Source of the DNA: Plectrocnemia conspersa
Taxonomy: Eukaryota; Arthropoda; Insecta; Trichoptera; Polycentropodidae
Assembly (NCBI GenBank): GCA_009617715.1
Contig: VTFK01000549.1
Location: 122,542-186,541, forward strand
Length of the DNA: 64,000 bases
Direction: 5' to 3'
Program-made: the position numbers and the translations under genes
In this document: positions 1 through 12,392 of the stretch, piece after piece
Layout of the letters: the number at the start of each line of letters is the position of its first letter
Numbering within the stretch: position 1 is the first letter of the stretch
The notes under the pieces: model-generated
What the model saw: only the letters and a program-made list of their open reading frames with translations
What the model was told of the DNA's origin: nothing
Databases searched by the model: none

Positions 1-425
1 TTTTAATATTTTAATTAAAAAAAGTCTGTTTTTGACTATTTGCTGCATTCATACAATGTTGTTGTAGAAGTGGTCTCACCATTAATTGATATAATTCAAC
101 ATATTATGTTATTTTTTTTTACAATTCCTACATTGTGTCAATATAATCTTTGTTTTATTTTAATTAAAAAAAGTCTGTTTTTGACTATTTGCTGCATTCA
201 TACAATGTTGTTGTAGAAGTGGTCTCACCATTAATTGATATAATTCAACATATTATGTTTTTTTTTTTTACAATTCCTACATTGTGTCAAAATAATCTTT
301 GTTTTATTTTAATATTTTAATAACATTTTAAAAAAAATCTGTTTTTGATTATTTACTGCATTCATACGATGTTGTTGTAGAAGGGGTCTCACCATTAATT
401 GATATAATTCAACATATGAGCCGTT
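1..425. repeat. Three-copy tandem repeat at left edge
   Basis: Three successive copies of an AT-rich unit are visible. Each carries the core 'ctgtttttga', followed by 'gttgttgtagaag' and 'ggtctcaccattaattgat'. The cores begin near 24, 173 and 338, giving periods of about 149 and 165 bp, the third copy having a small insertion. Copies 1 and 2 are nearly identical; copy 3 is more diverged. No coding potential is seen. The array may continue to the left of the window. It could be a minisatellite or the internal repeat of a larger mobile element. Confidence 0.8.
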
Positions 426-1009
426 GATTTTGAAAGTGGGGAAAGTCCATATTATGTTATTGTTTGATAATTAATGCTTTGCAGTTGGTTCATCCCAGGT
501 GTACATATTTTATCATCATCTAAATTATGGAAACTTTAACTTAAAACATACACGTTTCATTTATAGTATGAAACATAAACTGTCAATTTAGGGTATAATT
601 GTGCTTTTTGCAAATCAAATTTAAAAGCAAAAGAGTTTTTTGAGGTAAGCGCTTTACTTCTTTTAAGATTTTTCTAGTTAGTTCGGCATCTTTTAAATGA
701 AGTTCATTATGTTACATCAGATTTGTTTTTCTTCAATATTGCATGACGTAAATCTAAATTCAACAAACTTAATTTTCCTGTGAAATCAGTCAAGAATGCT
801 AATAACTTTTAAAATTACTCATTTTTCAACGTTTTTTTAATTTTGCTTAAAACTAACCAAGGATATGTAAATGGGCCCCTTTAGCCAACCTTACACACAA
901 AAAGGAGGTGATGGTCATTTTATAATAAGCAAAATCATGGTAAACCCATAATTTTGACCCATGCACCTATACCCCTAAATATACACCTCTACACCAAATA
1001 TCAGTCTGC
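426..1009. other. AT-rich intergenic stretch, nothing recognised
   Basis: No reading frame, RNA gene or clear repeat was recognised here. Confidence 0.5.
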
Positions 1010-1215
1010 ACGCAATAATAAGCCTTAAACAATATGGCATACGGCACATTGTCGTATTTCTCTTCACCGTATATACATTGCCGACGATTGGTTGTACAGC
1101 AGTTACGCTGCCGGCTACGCAATAATAAGCCCTATGCTAGTATGAAAGACGGCATATTGTCGCCTTTTCTTAGTTCCAGGCGTGAAAATAAACATCTGAT
1201 CCAACCCATATCACA
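1010..1215. repeat. Imperfect two-copy tandem repeat (~105 bp)
   Basis: The string 'cgcaataataagcc' occurs at about 1012 and 1117, and both copies are followed by a 'ggca..attgtcg' block. This makes an imperfect ~105-bp tandem pair. The short open frame across it (1034-1273) has no recognisable domain and is probably a by-product of the repeat. Recurring 'cgccc'/'gcccat' words continue to about 1335. Confidence 0.45.
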
Positions 1216-1845
1216 AGTGGCCCATAAATCTTTCGCCCAACGACAAAAGATCTACAACATTTGGCTCAGGTAACAAAACGCCCAGACGGCAATTATTGGC
1301 CCAAGCGACTATTCTCCCATATGGTATAACGCCCATAAGCAAAATATACAATTTTTTTTTTAAAAACGTTTAATCAATATCACATATCATTAGATTGGTA
1401 CATACATTATAAACAATTGTCTATTTTAGCTAAATAAATTAATATTAAAAATATACTCGAAAAAATGTAAAATTGTATAAATATAATATCAGGCACTCAG
1501 GTGAGATACATTCCCTTTCGCTAGTGACGAGAGTAGACAATATTTATTTTTAGTTGCTTAAATACAGAGCTGCTGTATACGTGCAGGGCCACCGAGAGCG
1601 AACCTGGGCCCCGGGAAAAACAATGACTCCTTACCTCATGGCAAAAATGTCATTTTATATATTTTTTAGCATCGTTCTTAGTTGAGTTTTGAGTTATGAG
1701 TTGGCTTAGTTTGTATTTCGGACTTGAAACTATAATTAGTGTTAGAGCTTTCATTAGATTAGGTTTGGGTCTGAACAGCAAATGGACGTTTCGCAACTGT
1801 CAAATTGAGCTTCATAGACATTTTAGAGCAGCATATCAGTTAAAT
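1216..1845. other. Intergenic, nothing recognised
   Basis: AT-rich sequence with a modestly GC-rich patch near 1580-1615. No coding or RNA feature could be supported. Confidence 0.4.
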
Positions 1846-2170
1846 TATATTTTCGCTAGTAAAAATATATATCTACTGTTGAAAATGTATTTGGACATTA
1901 CTAGTGAAAATATAACCTTACCAAAAAATACACATTCACTATAACATTTATACATCGGATGTAAATTAATAATGAAGTATGTAAATATATAAATATATAT
2001 TGCTACATATAGAAAAGTTGAAATCTTATAATTGTACTAGCACCTGACAGATAGTTTATATCTTCACTGGTAAAAAATATATATCTACTGGTGAAAATGT
2101 ATTCCGATATGATTTTACTGAAATGACATATTTTAAATAATATTTTCGGGATAGATTCGAGAATGTTTTT
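1846..2170. repeat. Dispersed hairpin-bearing repeat, copy 1
   Basis: This segment shares a long colinear stretch with 18540-18815 in the same orientation. Shared words include 'aaaaaatacacattcac', 'taatgaagtatgtaaat', 'ctagcacctg' and 'aatgtattccgatatga'. It contains two copies of a small hairpin of the form ttttcactggta / taccagtgaaaa around an A/T-rich loop, at about 1850-1890 and 2070-2102. It is probably a non-autonomous mobile element; its ends and target duplication were not found. Confidence 0.6.
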
Positions 2171-3452
2171 TTTTAGATTTTTTTTAGGAATAACCACATG
2201 AAACTGAATGTATTATTAATTTTTCTGCAATAAATCTAGATGTTAAATTAACGAAAAAACAATATATGTATAAAACATAAAATTTATATAATTCAGCTGG
2301 TGCTGTTGTTGATTTTTCGTTATTTCTTTGCTTCTTCCTTAGGTATTCAATCTGAAAATTCAGATCCTATTATTTCTTGTATGTATATATAAACATCAGT
2401 ACATACATCTCAAACAACTGTACTTATTTCAGATTCAGTATATGGGGTCAGTTTTTATTTATTTTTATAAATATATTTTTGCTATGATTTTTTGCCCTTT
2501 CCTCCCCCCCCTCCACCTCGACAGGGTCTGCATATGTGAATCATAGTTGTGATTTAAGCTGCATTAGAATAAATAGTTATTTTAGATTTCATTACAGCGA
2601 TATGTATGAAAGTCTTTCAATACGAATAGCAGTCGTCAGGCATTTCATACCAATCATACATTCGAAGTAGATTTCAGTATTTAATTAAAAAAATATTTTC
2701 AGATATGGACACAAAGAGTCAAAGAAGAGATACATTGATTCGGTGTCGTAATTTTTAAAATGTGTGGAATGTAATTAGACTATATTTTAAGTGCATTCTA
2801 AATGAAGATGAACATCGCTGTAGTTAATGATTGATTTATTTTTATATAAAGAATGCACGAAATAAGCAAAACAATTTCTGTCCAATTCGCGCATTCGGTA
2901 GATAATTTGCCTAATTCACAAATGAAGCAACGGGCCTCTACTTTTCATGAATTATGCGATTATTTTAACATATACATTTATATAAATTGATGATAATAAG
3001 TATTCAGATAGTATATTAATTTAAAATTATGAGAAAGTTTTGTTATTAAGGATTAAGAACTGACCAAATAAACGCTGTCATAAATTTACAAAATAATATT
3101 TTATTTATACAATAGGTAACCTAACATTGATACATCGATAAAAGAAAAAATGCATAGCTGTAGTATTAATTTAAAAAAATGGTAATCAAATTGTACGCGG
3201 CTCGTGAGCAGTTACTTTGCAGCAAACTGAGACTTTATTAAAAGTATAAATATCAATAGATATTCAAAGCAAAATTTTTTGGTATTGTACATATTATATA
3301 ATTTTTTGTTTTCTTTTTATGTCGTATTATATACATACATAGTTTTATGTCATTAATAGTGTCATATTTTTAAATTGGTTTATAAAATTTATTAAGAAAA
3401 TAACCAGCATTAAAATTTTTGTTCAATACTACGCTCATATATTTTAGATAAC
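2171..3452. other. AT-rich intergenic, nothing recognised
   Basis: About 1.3 kb of AT-rich sequence with a pyrimidine tract near 2500. No gene, RNA or repeat could be supported. Confidence 0.4.
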
Positions 3453-3462
3453 TCAGTTTTTT

Positions 3463-3610
3463 ATGCGAGAGTTGCGTCCTGCGTGGCTTCTTAGGTCTTC
3501 GGTTGCATCCCGCCGCCAAAAGAGATTGCTCGTCACCGCTCTAGGATACTCCGCTTGTGGGGTCCTTCCAAGCCCCCCCCCCATTCTCAGGAGCAGCGGA
3601 AAATGGAAAA
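3463..3610. other. GC-rich island, possible retroelement scrap
   Basis: A sharply bounded GC-rich patch in AT-rich DNA, with open frames of about 65 codons on both strands and a run of nine C residues. The abrupt composition change suggests an inserted fragment, for example a LINE 3' end on the minus strand. No diagnostic domain was seen, so identity is unproven. Confidence 0.25.
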
Positions 3611-3884
3611 AAATTGTTAATTTAAACAATAAAAATGACATAAGAAACATATGTAAATAATAGTAGTAGTAGTTTTAATAATATTAGCAATTATAATAAC
3701 AAAATAATAAGAGTTGTTAAATACAGTATGCCATAATTAAAAGATTTCATAGCGAATTCCGAATTATAAATATATAAAATATATATAAATAAAATATTAT
3801 TATGATCGGAGACTAACGGTTACACAACGAATATTGCAGAAGGCAATACAAAAAGCAATTTAAAGCGAGATAACGAGAGATAAT

Positions 3885-4432
3885 TTGTCTGTTAAAAAAA
3901 TTGTATTTGCACTTCTCCCAGTAAAGCTTATTGTTACCCTTTGTCGAAAAAATCTCAATCTTCTCTCAGCTGATGCGACATTATTTTTTATGCTTGAGAA
4001 TTTGGGATCTGATGAGCTCTCATTATATTTGAAGCACAACTTAGAAGATCAAATAAGCAAAAGACGATTAAATGTGTCTGGAACTCTGCAATATTTACAT
4101 AACGGTGGAAAAAAGTGAGATTCATAAATCGTTCACTAGACCAACAAAAAAATGCGATAGCTAAAGTTATTGAAAGCTTTGCAACAAGATTAATATTCAA
4201 AGTGATTTTAGAAGAAACAACTAATCACTATATGCAGTTCCGATCATTGATGCAAAAGTTGAAGAGCAAAATTCAGTCGAATTTGTCGTCCAACATACTC
4301 ATTTTTAACTTTGATTCCACCAACAAGTGTGGAGTTCGAATGAGCGTTCTCAATTGCAGGCAATTTTTGTATAAAAGTTCGATCGAGACTAGGGGACGTG
4401 GCTTTAAATGATCTTTGCTTCCTTAATCATAT
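3885..4432 (+). pseudogene. hAT-family transposase pseudogene (C-terminal part)
   Basis: In three broken frames this encodes the C-terminal part of a hAT transposase. The clearest piece is the dimerisation signature near 4320-4430, which reads as PPTSVEFE, an in-frame stop, then AFSIAGNFC and VRSRLGDVALNDLCFL. This matches the (S)VE-E-AFS-AGN core of the hAT C-terminal dimerisation domain, with a premature stop replacing the usual Arg codon. Upstream, 3885-4118 encodes LLSADATLFFMLENLG and RRLNVSGTLQYLH, also hAT-like. The frameshifts and stop mark it as inactive. No terminal repeats were found. Confidence 0.7.
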
Positions 4433-4677
4433 TTAAGACAACAAAACAACAATTTAATTTACTAATATTATAAAATGGAATATCAAAATTTTTATTTTCT
4501 GTACTAATTGAAATTTTATACAATCATTATTTTATATTATTTTAATATTTTTTTATACAATAAATAATAATAAATTTATTATCTTAAATAGACAGTTTTT
4601 ATTTTTAGTATGACCAAAAAATAATTAAAATTTTTCAGAATTCCAAAATTATTTATATTTGTATGTGATTCAATAAT

Positions 4678-5990
4678 AATATTTGTTCAAGATGGATAAT
4701 TACTTTTCATTCTGGGGTGTCGTGGTAATATTTCTGCAGACAAGTCGCCATATAGTCCTTGCGTTGTTTTCTCAATGCTTCTGAAAATAAATATAAACAA
4801 TTAAAACTAAGTACATGTAAGGTTATAAGCCGTGCATAATATTCCTACTTATAATTCATAAAGGCGATTTAAAAGTGACAACCGAAGGATAGAATGTACT
4901 TTTATATGAAATTTTAATTACATAATCAAGTTCTATAACAATGAAAAAGTAATATGTACATACTTATGTAATTGAATTTAAAATTAACGTTAATGATTGC
5001 AATGTATGTGATTCTTGAAGTGCACATTGGTATTATCTACGTTCAAGAAGAATAACCATTTGTCATTCCAGAGTCTCATAAAAATTCTAACGGTCTCGTA
5101 TTGCTTCTGAAGGGTAAGGATGTATTGTACGTACAATAATTTGAACAATGTAACATTACAAACTTAAAAATAATAAGTAACCCTACCGAAAAGTAATAAT
5201 GATACTTTATATAGGATAATCAATCTGTAACTTTTTGTTTGCATGAATATTAGCTTTTAATAATTCTTATAAATATGAATTAATACGTATATTTTTTAAC
5301 TATGAAGGAATAAATTAAACATTTTTTCCCTTATGCATTGTTTGATTTTTTCAAGTTTATTAGACAAATACTATTTTGCCGTCCAGTGTTATATTTTATA
5401 GAAATTAAACGAGTAAATCATGAATAAAATGAATTTATTAACGAAAATGCCTAATGCTCCAATTAATACATCAAAATCCAAATATACCAGCGTACGTTTT
5501 GTATCAATGCTTGGAAAAATTAAAAAAATCAGAACCACATTTTCAAAATCACTGAAATTATAACCAATGGGTAGTAAAAGTTCAAAAAAGTAATATTTAA
5601 AGTTTCATGTCTAAATCATTCATATCTACAATATAGCAAAATAGAAAGATTAATTATTTATATACTCAAAAAAATGATTTAAAGATCAATACAAATAGTC
5701 AATGACCGAAAACTGATTATAAATAAAATATAAAAGGAATCAATTAGGTAAAAAATATAGGTATGCAACTTAGCTAAATAGCTAAGTTGCATACCCATTA
5801 TTAAATGTAATTTAAAGTTCTGACATGAAAATACTGCATAGTTTCTCAGTAGGTGTAAGTATATTGACTAGTAATAAAACGTGAAAATGCACGTGGAATG
5901 GATGCTTGCGTTATAAAATTTTGATTGTGGAAAATTACACTCCGCTCTGCTTTAAAAGCACAAAGTCCATTAGTCTCATCTTTTCTGGCT
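4678..5990 (-). repeat. Dispersed repeat, copy 1 (inverted relative to 21172-23512)
   Basis: The reverse complement of this segment aligns along its length with 21172-23512. Shared landmarks are the palindrome at 5761-5794, the 'ttgtacgtacaat' core near 5130, the 'atgatactttatataggat' stretch near 5200, and a terminal block near 4690-4790 encoding RKQRKEYM-like residues on the minus strand. The two copies are about 16 kb apart in opposite orientation. It is probably an old transposon of unknown family. A 97-codon minus-strand frame (5846-6139) overlaps its edge without recognisable domains. Confidence 0.75.
5761..5794. repeat. Perfect 16-bp-arm palindrome
   Basis: Arms gtatgcaacttagcta / tagctaagttgcatac flank a two-base centre. 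The same palindrome recurs, slightly decayed, at about 21370-21400 and 21677-21705 in the second repeat copy, so it is part of the element. Confidence 0.85.
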
Positions 5991-6139
5991 TTGACAATGA
6001 CAAGACGAATATGCACGGATAATAAAATGCGAACAAAATATTGAAAAAAGCGTTCATGAGGCACTGAAGACGTTGTCGAAGTATAATTGCGTAACGTCAC
6101 AGCGGAATGCGAAGCAATAGGATAATAAGAATACCACAT

Positions 6140-7240
6140 AGTAGGTCATATCTCGTAACTGCTCAATTCGACGGTTGGTCGTTATATTTCATACTTTAGA
6201 AGCATTCCTTCTACTGCAGAAGAAAGATTTTCTAGATTTAGAGTTCTGATTTGTGATGGGTTGCTCATTGTCGTATCTGCTATTTTTTTGGCTGCTGTAC
6301 TAACTCCTGGCCGCATTTCCAGAACTGCTAAATGTGTGTTCATGTCTTACAGAAATGAATGATTTTTAACATAAAGTAGCGCCAAGTTGACTGTGTCCGG
6401 CCCGAGTAAACTACCCTGTGCGCAGGCTCGTACTGAACGCTTTTTATATATATCTGACGTTACAATAATCATGTTTAATATTTTGTGATTTTTTCGTTCT
6501 TACTACATATTTGTGTATTATTTTAATTCATGTATCGTATTTTTTTGTATATTGAAATAATACTATGTATTGTTTTTGACTATTGTGACGCATTAGGGTA
6601 TCATGATGGTATTAATTTAATTAAAATTGATAAATCCTGAAATATGACTAGCATTTTTAGAAAATTAGATATAGAGTCTGAGTTGTGTTCTTAAATCCTG
6701 AGCTGAGTGTTGTGTATCAAGCGGTGCTTTTTAACAAGCAGCTCGTGTCTTGATACTGATCTTGTTTCAAGTGGTACTCCTTCCTTGAAGTTCGCCGGAC
6801 AGTCTCTTCTGCATCAGGTGCATTTGGCCGATGTGTCGCAGTCTTTCTTGGCTCAGCTAAACATAGTTGACATCTGGGGACCTTGGCGGTTCTTCTCAGC
6901 ATGGCCGTAAAGTTGGTTCCTGAAAAACGTAAACTATTAAGTTTGTACCTTTTAAGGCTAGCCCTACTGAAGCAAACATACTGAACACTCTTAATATTGG
7001 TGATTGTGTGAAAACTGGATCAGTTAGTCTAATCTCTATGCAGTTCTGGTTTGGTCATCATGATCGTCACCTCAATCAGAATAGACTTTACCGTCTTGTT
7101 CTCATCCAGTTATGTTACTTGTTTTGCATTTAATTTATAATAATACTTTCATGAAGCATACTTTGAAAGACGAGCACGCTAAACAGCATCTCGTTAATCG
7201 ATTGCAAAGATAACAGAAATTTTACAATTATAATCTATTT
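6140..7240. other. Intergenic; one moderately GC-rich patch
   Basis: A patch at about 6690-6910 is open on both strands (about 60-67 codons). Its composition is unlike the surroundings, so it may be a decayed retroelement. No domain is recognisable. The remainder is featureless. Confidence 0.3.
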
Positions 7241-7432
7241 ACTTTCAAGTCAGTGCGTAATAACATCGTTTAATGCGTTATCATAATGAGTTCTTAAATT
7301 TCTGCCCTGTGATTTATCATTCTCAATGAATCGATTGATCTCACAACGAACGACCTATCACAGGGTAGAAATTTAAGAGTACATTATGATTACGCATTAA
7401 ACGATAATATTGCACACTGACTCTTGAAAATA
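7241..7432. repeat. Long inverted repeat (hairpin, MITE-like)
   Basis: An ~80-bp left arm (7241-7325; words 'tttcaagtcagtg', 'atcgtttaatgcgt', 'ttaaatttct') is matched by its reverse complement at 7352-7432, separated by about 25 bp. The arms are imperfect. This is the structure of a MITE or solo hairpin repeat. A flanking target duplication was not identified. Confidence 0.7.
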
Positions 7433-7907
7433 AATATACTATAGACATTTGGTGTTTTATGCCAGCGGCATATCTGAAAAAATCTCCAACTTTTAAAACA
7501 AGTGTAAAGAAAATTAGGCAGTGTTGTTTTCAATATTGGTAGATTGTCAGTACTTTTATAGAATCGACCGAACCATAGCTACAATAGGAGACTTAACCTA
7601 TTCTTTGTTTTTTATTTGTGTAACGAAAATAAATAAAGTAAACTGATAATGCACCAATAGTTTTATTTTAAAAATATATATTATACACATGTATAGGCTC
7701 TATTATCACATAATTTAACTAAATACATACAGAGGACTAGGCACGACATTACTTCGAATCACATATAATTTCATTTATTGTGTATTTTTTTGCACAGACT
7801 GGTCACTTGAAAGAGTTATAAATAACCTGTTAATAGGATTCAATATCACTAAAAGCAATTTTAATAAAATAGTTTAATGCCATCCAACGGGGATTGGTAT
7901 ATCACAG
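7433..7907. other. Intergenic, nothing recognised
   Basis: No reading frame or repeat could be supported. Confidence 0.4.
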
Positions 7908-10571
7908 GCATGGCAAGCCTAGGGCACACGTGGCCGAGGAGTCACGTTTGAGAATTTGAATTACACGCGAACGATTTCCAAGTTCAAAAATACTTTTTTA
8001 ATTTTTAAATTTAAAAAATTAAAATCTTGACTAAATATTCCGTGAATTATTAATTTATTTCATTTTATTAATTATCAAATGTTTTCTAAGATAAATGACA
8101 ATCGTTTTATTAATGTAAGCAACTATTTTATCGTGGCACTTCAAACAATTTTTATGCTGGCAGCACTGCCTTTGACGTTTGTTTTTATTTGAGGTTATGT
8201 TCATTGTAATTTGTTGTTTACCACCGTTGCAAATGTCACTGTCAGTGAAGATAAGTTCGTCGATCTCTAACATATCGCTGATAGTAGAAGGGTTAACATT
8301 GACCATGTTCATATAATATATTCAATATATACAATAATACACTGTTTCTGACAAGTGAAAAAGAACAACTTCATCGTTGAGTAATATTTTTTTTACCAAA
8401 TACGATGTGATAAAATGAGCTGTGATTTGTTTTTGCTCGAATTATTGCTTAATATGTGAACTATAAAGGTAATTTAATTAAATATGAATAAATAGCATTT
8501 AACATGGCTGGTAGAAATGAAAAAGTATCAGAAACGAACAACAGAAACTTTCAAAGTTGGTGGACTGAAGAGTATGGCATGATTAACAAAGGCGGAAAAG
8601 CAGTGTGTTTTATGTTCTGGGACAGTTGTATGCAGAACTTCGTCAGTTAAACGGCATTTTGAGACAAGCCAAAAATCTCTCCTTGAAAAAAGTAAGGAAG
8701 AACAAAAAGAAATTATTGCTCAGGCAAATAATAATAAAAATATGCAATCAACATCCCTAATGAAATTTATCGGCAGTCGTTCAAATATAACTGCTGCTAG
8801 TTTTGATGCCTCAAACATAATCTCTTAGCATGGAAAACTATTCAGCGATGGAGAATATCTGAAAGAAACATGGCTAAAATGGGCTCCCAATCTCTTTGAA
8901 GATTTTGAAAACAAAGAAAAAATTATTCAAAGAATAAATGACATGCCTTTGGCTAGAAATACAGTGAAAGATAGAATCATAGAAATGGCCAAAAATGTAA
9001 CTCATCAGCAAAACATAGGATAAGTCTTCAGATTTAATTGCCCTTTGCGTTGATGAAAATACTGATATAACTGGATCAGCTCGTTTAGCAATTTTTACTC
9101 GATACTGCAATGGAAATAATATCAAAGAAGAATTGATCAGTTTAATATCATTAGCAACAACAAAAAAAGGAATAAATATTTGCAATGCAGTTGTAAAAGC
9201 ACTCACTGAAAGAGAAATAGATCTTTCCAAAATTGTATCAATAACGACAGACAGACGTTTTATCAATTTATTTACTGAACGAATTGGACATTCCGTTGTG
9301 GACTTTCATTGCATTATAAACCAGCAAGTTTTATGCGCAAAACATAAATTTAAGGCACTGGAAGATGTTATGATTCTTGTAAGAAAATTGGTCATTTGAT
9401 ATCTGCATGCGGATTGAATAAACGAATTTTTTTAGAATTACTAAATGAGGTAAACTCAGTATATAATGGATTACTTACGTACAACAATGTGCGATGTTTA
9501 AGTCGTGGAAAAGTTCTTCAAAGTTTCGTTGAGTGTTTGGATGAAGTTAAGCTTTTTTTAATTAACGAAAATATCATTGAAAAATATAATGAGTTACTAG
9601 ACGTCGAATGGCTTTCAAAATTAATGTTTTTTACTGATTTGTGCTTACATTTAAATGAATTAAATACTAAACTGCAAGGAGTTAACGAGACAATTATTGT
9701 TATATTTGATTTAATCAAAGAATTTCAAGCTAAATTACAAATTTTTTATTGTGACGTTGTATCTAACACCGTCAAATACTTCCCAAATAAAAAAAAAATT
9801 TGCAGAAGAAAAGCCAGATCAAATCAAATTAACACAAGAATTTTTTGTAGTTATTCAATCGATAATAAATGAGTTTTCTTCAAAATTCAAACAATTCAGA
9901 AGATTTGAAAAGAAATCAAAATTTATTTTATATCCAGACACACTATCAGCAGATGACCTCAATTTGGAGATTTTCGAGTGGCTAAATCTGGAAGACGTTG
10001 AAGTGCAATTTATCGAGTTCGATATGGAAACAAAAATTTGTTAATTTGAGAAATGATTTGGAAATAATTGAAAGCAATCGATTAACAAACATAAATAATA
10101 AAAATGCAGAACTAATGAGAACTTAGAACGCCATTCCAGAAATCTTTAGCGATTTAAAAAAACTAGTAAGAGCAGTATTATCAATTTTCTCTTCTACATA
10201 TGCTTGTAAATAATTATCTTCCGAAATGAATTTCATGAAATGTAATTCAAGAAAGAGAATGACTGATGAATCAAGTCGGTCGTGTGTATTACTAAAAGTG
10301 ACGAAATATGAACCAGATATTAAGGAGTTGTCATCGAATATACAACAGCAAAAATATCATTGATAAATAACTAATGTGTGTTTTTATTGATTATGACTTT
10401 ATTTTTAAGAAACTCTATTTTAATTTTTAAGCTTGTAAATAAAATTAAAAATAAATAATTATTTATTTTTTCTATCTTGGTAATTTTTTACTCCTTGGGC
10501 ACGCCACACAATCAGGGAATAATATTTGAGGATTTTTGGCACGCAAAACCCAAAAAGGTTCGCCAAGCAGA
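7908..10571 (+). mobile_element. hAT transposon remnant with degraded termini
   Basis: The left end (caggcatggcaagcc near 7908, then 'ggcacacgtgg') and the right end (ggttcgccaagcag near 10558-10571, preceded by 'ggcacgcaaaac') are imperfect inverted repeats typical of hAT elements whose transposase resembles host GTF2IRD2/EPM2AIP1-type proteins. They enclose a transposase pseudogene. No matching 8-bp flanks were found, so either the ends are off by some bases or later rearrangement removed the duplication. The right end abuts gypsy pol sequence directly. Confidence 0.55.
8494..10362 (+). pseudogene. hAT transposase pseudogene (GTF2IRD2/ZBED-like family)
   Basis: Broken reading frames encode the parts in order. 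First is a BED-type zinc finger (QCVLCSGTVV then VKRHFETSQ, about 8590-8670). Next comes the catalytic-core segment with SIVSITTD-type residues and VDFHCIINQQVLCAK (9133-9360). Then follows a LISACGLNKRIF and VRCLSRGKVLQSF block (9396-9560). A C-terminal remnant reaches about 10360. The HCIIHQ..LC.K and R.LSRGKVL motifs are characteristic of this hAT subfamily. Several stops and frameshifts (for example near 8825, 9020, 9395 and 9870) make it non-functional. Confidence 0.8.
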
Positions 10572-11520
10572 CAGACCAAATTTGGCGTCTGTGACTGAGT
10601 TACGTACAGATGCAAGTAAATTGGGTCTAGGCGGTATTCTTCTACAGGCGCAGGCAATGGGCGAATTGAAAGTAATTTCATATTTCAGCCGAGCTACAAC
10701 AAAAGGGAAGTCAATGTATCATAGCTATGAGTTAGATGCATTAGCTGAGGTCGAATCGGTGAAGAGATTTCGAGTATATCTGTTGGGAGTCCATTTTAAA
10801 GTTGTAACTGATTGCTCGGCAGTTAGGGCAACATTGCTGAAACGAGATTTAGTACCTCGTATAGCACGGTGGTGGCTCACCATACAGGAGTACGATATGG
10901 AGGTAGAATATCGTCCTGGCGAAAAGATGCGGCATGTGGATGTTTTAAGTCGAAACCCTGTAACAGTCAATTTGATTGACGGTACCTATGCGGACTGGTT
11001 TATGTTAGTGCAGTTACAGGATGAGAAAGCTTAAGGGATTATTAGAGCATTAGAGAATCGACAAGCTGATGCAGATATTAGGGCACATTTTGCAGTGAAT
11101 GATGGGCGCTTATATAATAAGATTGCACTCGGAGATCGTCTATATGCTCCGGCGATGGCTAAATTTAACCTTTTGCTTTTGTCCTTCACTGATTGGGAAA
11201 ACCTATTGGTTCACTAAGATGAGAAAGTTCGTACATAAGTATACGAAGGCATGTTTAAACTGTGCGTATGCTAAAGGTGACTATGAACGCAGGGAAGGAT
11301 TTCTACATCCTTATGAGAAACAAGTGGTTCCTTTTGATACGGTGCATATTAATCACTTAGGGCCTTTTGTTAAAAGCATGAAACGGAATAGCTATTTATT
11401 AATTGTAGTAGATGGCTTTACTAAGTATACCATTGTGAAGCGTGGGTAACCAAATTCACTAAGGTGTTTGGTAAATTTGGTTATCCACGGTATGTAATAG
11501 CTAAAGATATATATCAGATA
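10572..11520 (+). pseudogene. Ty3/gypsy pol fragment (RNase H and integrase)
   Basis: The frame at 10477-11034 encodes a gypsy RNase H: TELRTDASKLGLGGILLQ, then YHSYELDALA, then VVTDCSAV, ending with VEYRPGEKMRHVDVLSR. The next frames (11060-11450) encode the integrase zinc-binding region (KYTKACLNCAYAK) and the start of the catalytic core with VVDGFTKYT, in which the Asp of VVD is a catalytic residue. A stop near 11032, a frameshift near 11200 and loss after about 11460 show it is dead. Gag, protease and reverse transcriptase are missing, since the fragment begins where the hAT element ends. Confidence 0.85.
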
Positions 11521-11599
11521 GGTGAATTTGATTTGTTGGATTTGGTTAATCTTAGAACAGGTCTGATAACTGGCGATTTGATTGGTCTGACGGTTAAAA

Positions 11600-11860
11600 T
11601 GGTTTATGTTGTGATAAATCTGATAACTTAAGATCTATCAAGTTGGTGGATTTGATTTGTTTTAATTTTATGACAGGTTTAGGGGGTGACGAATCTAATG
11701 CCTAAATATTTGATTGATCTGTAAGAGTTGAAAGGTTTTATGTTGTGACAAATCTGATGACTTAAGATCTATCAAATAGGGGCTGAGATTTGTTTTAATC
11801 TCATGGCGGGTTTAGGAGGTGACGAATCAGATAAATAAAGATTTATCAATTAGTTGGGTT
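11600..11860. repeat. Two-copy tandem repeat (~132 bp) downstream of gypsy pol
   Basis: The block 'tatgttgtgayaaatctgat' followed by 'acttaagatctatcaa' occurs at about 11601 and 11734. Each copy is followed by 'aggtttag' or 'gggtttag' and 'ggaggtgacgaatc' or 'gggggtgacgaatc'. Internal tandem repeats in the 3' non-coding region are common in gypsy elements, so it probably belongs to the adjacent pol fragment. Confidence 0.6.
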
Positions 11861-11989
11861 AAAATTGTTGATCAATAGACAGATTTAGTTGGTGGGTAAT
11901 CTAGTAACTCTAAGATCATTCAAACGAGTGAAGTACTAAGTAACTTCACTGAAAAAAAAAAATGACTTCTGTTAATGAGGACATTAATT

Positions 11990-12215
11990 GTTTCAGGATG
12001 GCCGATTGTTAAACCCCTTAATCCGCAATGCAGAGTGGCAACACTTGGCGGGCGTGCATTGCAATCGTGGGTTAGCGGGTGGGAGATCCAGCGGCGCCCG
12101 CCATTTCAGACGGACGTGTGACCGGAGCTCAAGCCAACCTAACAAAAGACGCGACGACTACTACTACTACATATACATATACAATTAAAAACTCTGTAAC
12201 AAGAGATTAAAGCTA
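11990..12215 (+). mobile_element. Possible gypsy LTR remnant
   Basis: A GC-rich block beginning 'tttcaggatggccga' and ending near a 'cgacgactactactactac' simple repeat has the look of an insect gypsy LTR 5' part and follows pol in the expected order. No second LTR copy is in the window and no primer-binding site was confirmed, so the call rests on position and composition. Confidence 0.35.
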
Positions 12216-12235
12216 ACTATCTCGGGAACAATATA

Positions 12236-12375
12236 CAAAACGAGATAATAGACTTGCTGCATCAAAATGTGAAGTCACATATTATTAATGATATAAAAAA
12301 AGCTAAATACTATTCCATAATTTTAGATTGCACTTCTGACGTTAGTAAGGTGGAGCAAATTACTTGATTTCAGAT
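12236..12375 (+). pseudogene. hAT (DUF4371/ZMYM-like) transposase scrap
   Basis: A short conceptual translation reads [18 protein letters not shown] followed by [10 protein letters not shown] and a stop. This resembles the segment holding the first catalytic Asp in the hAT subgroup related to ZMYM1-type proteins. Only about 45 codons survive. Confidence 0.5.
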
Positions 12376-12392
12376 AGGTTTGAATAAATAAA

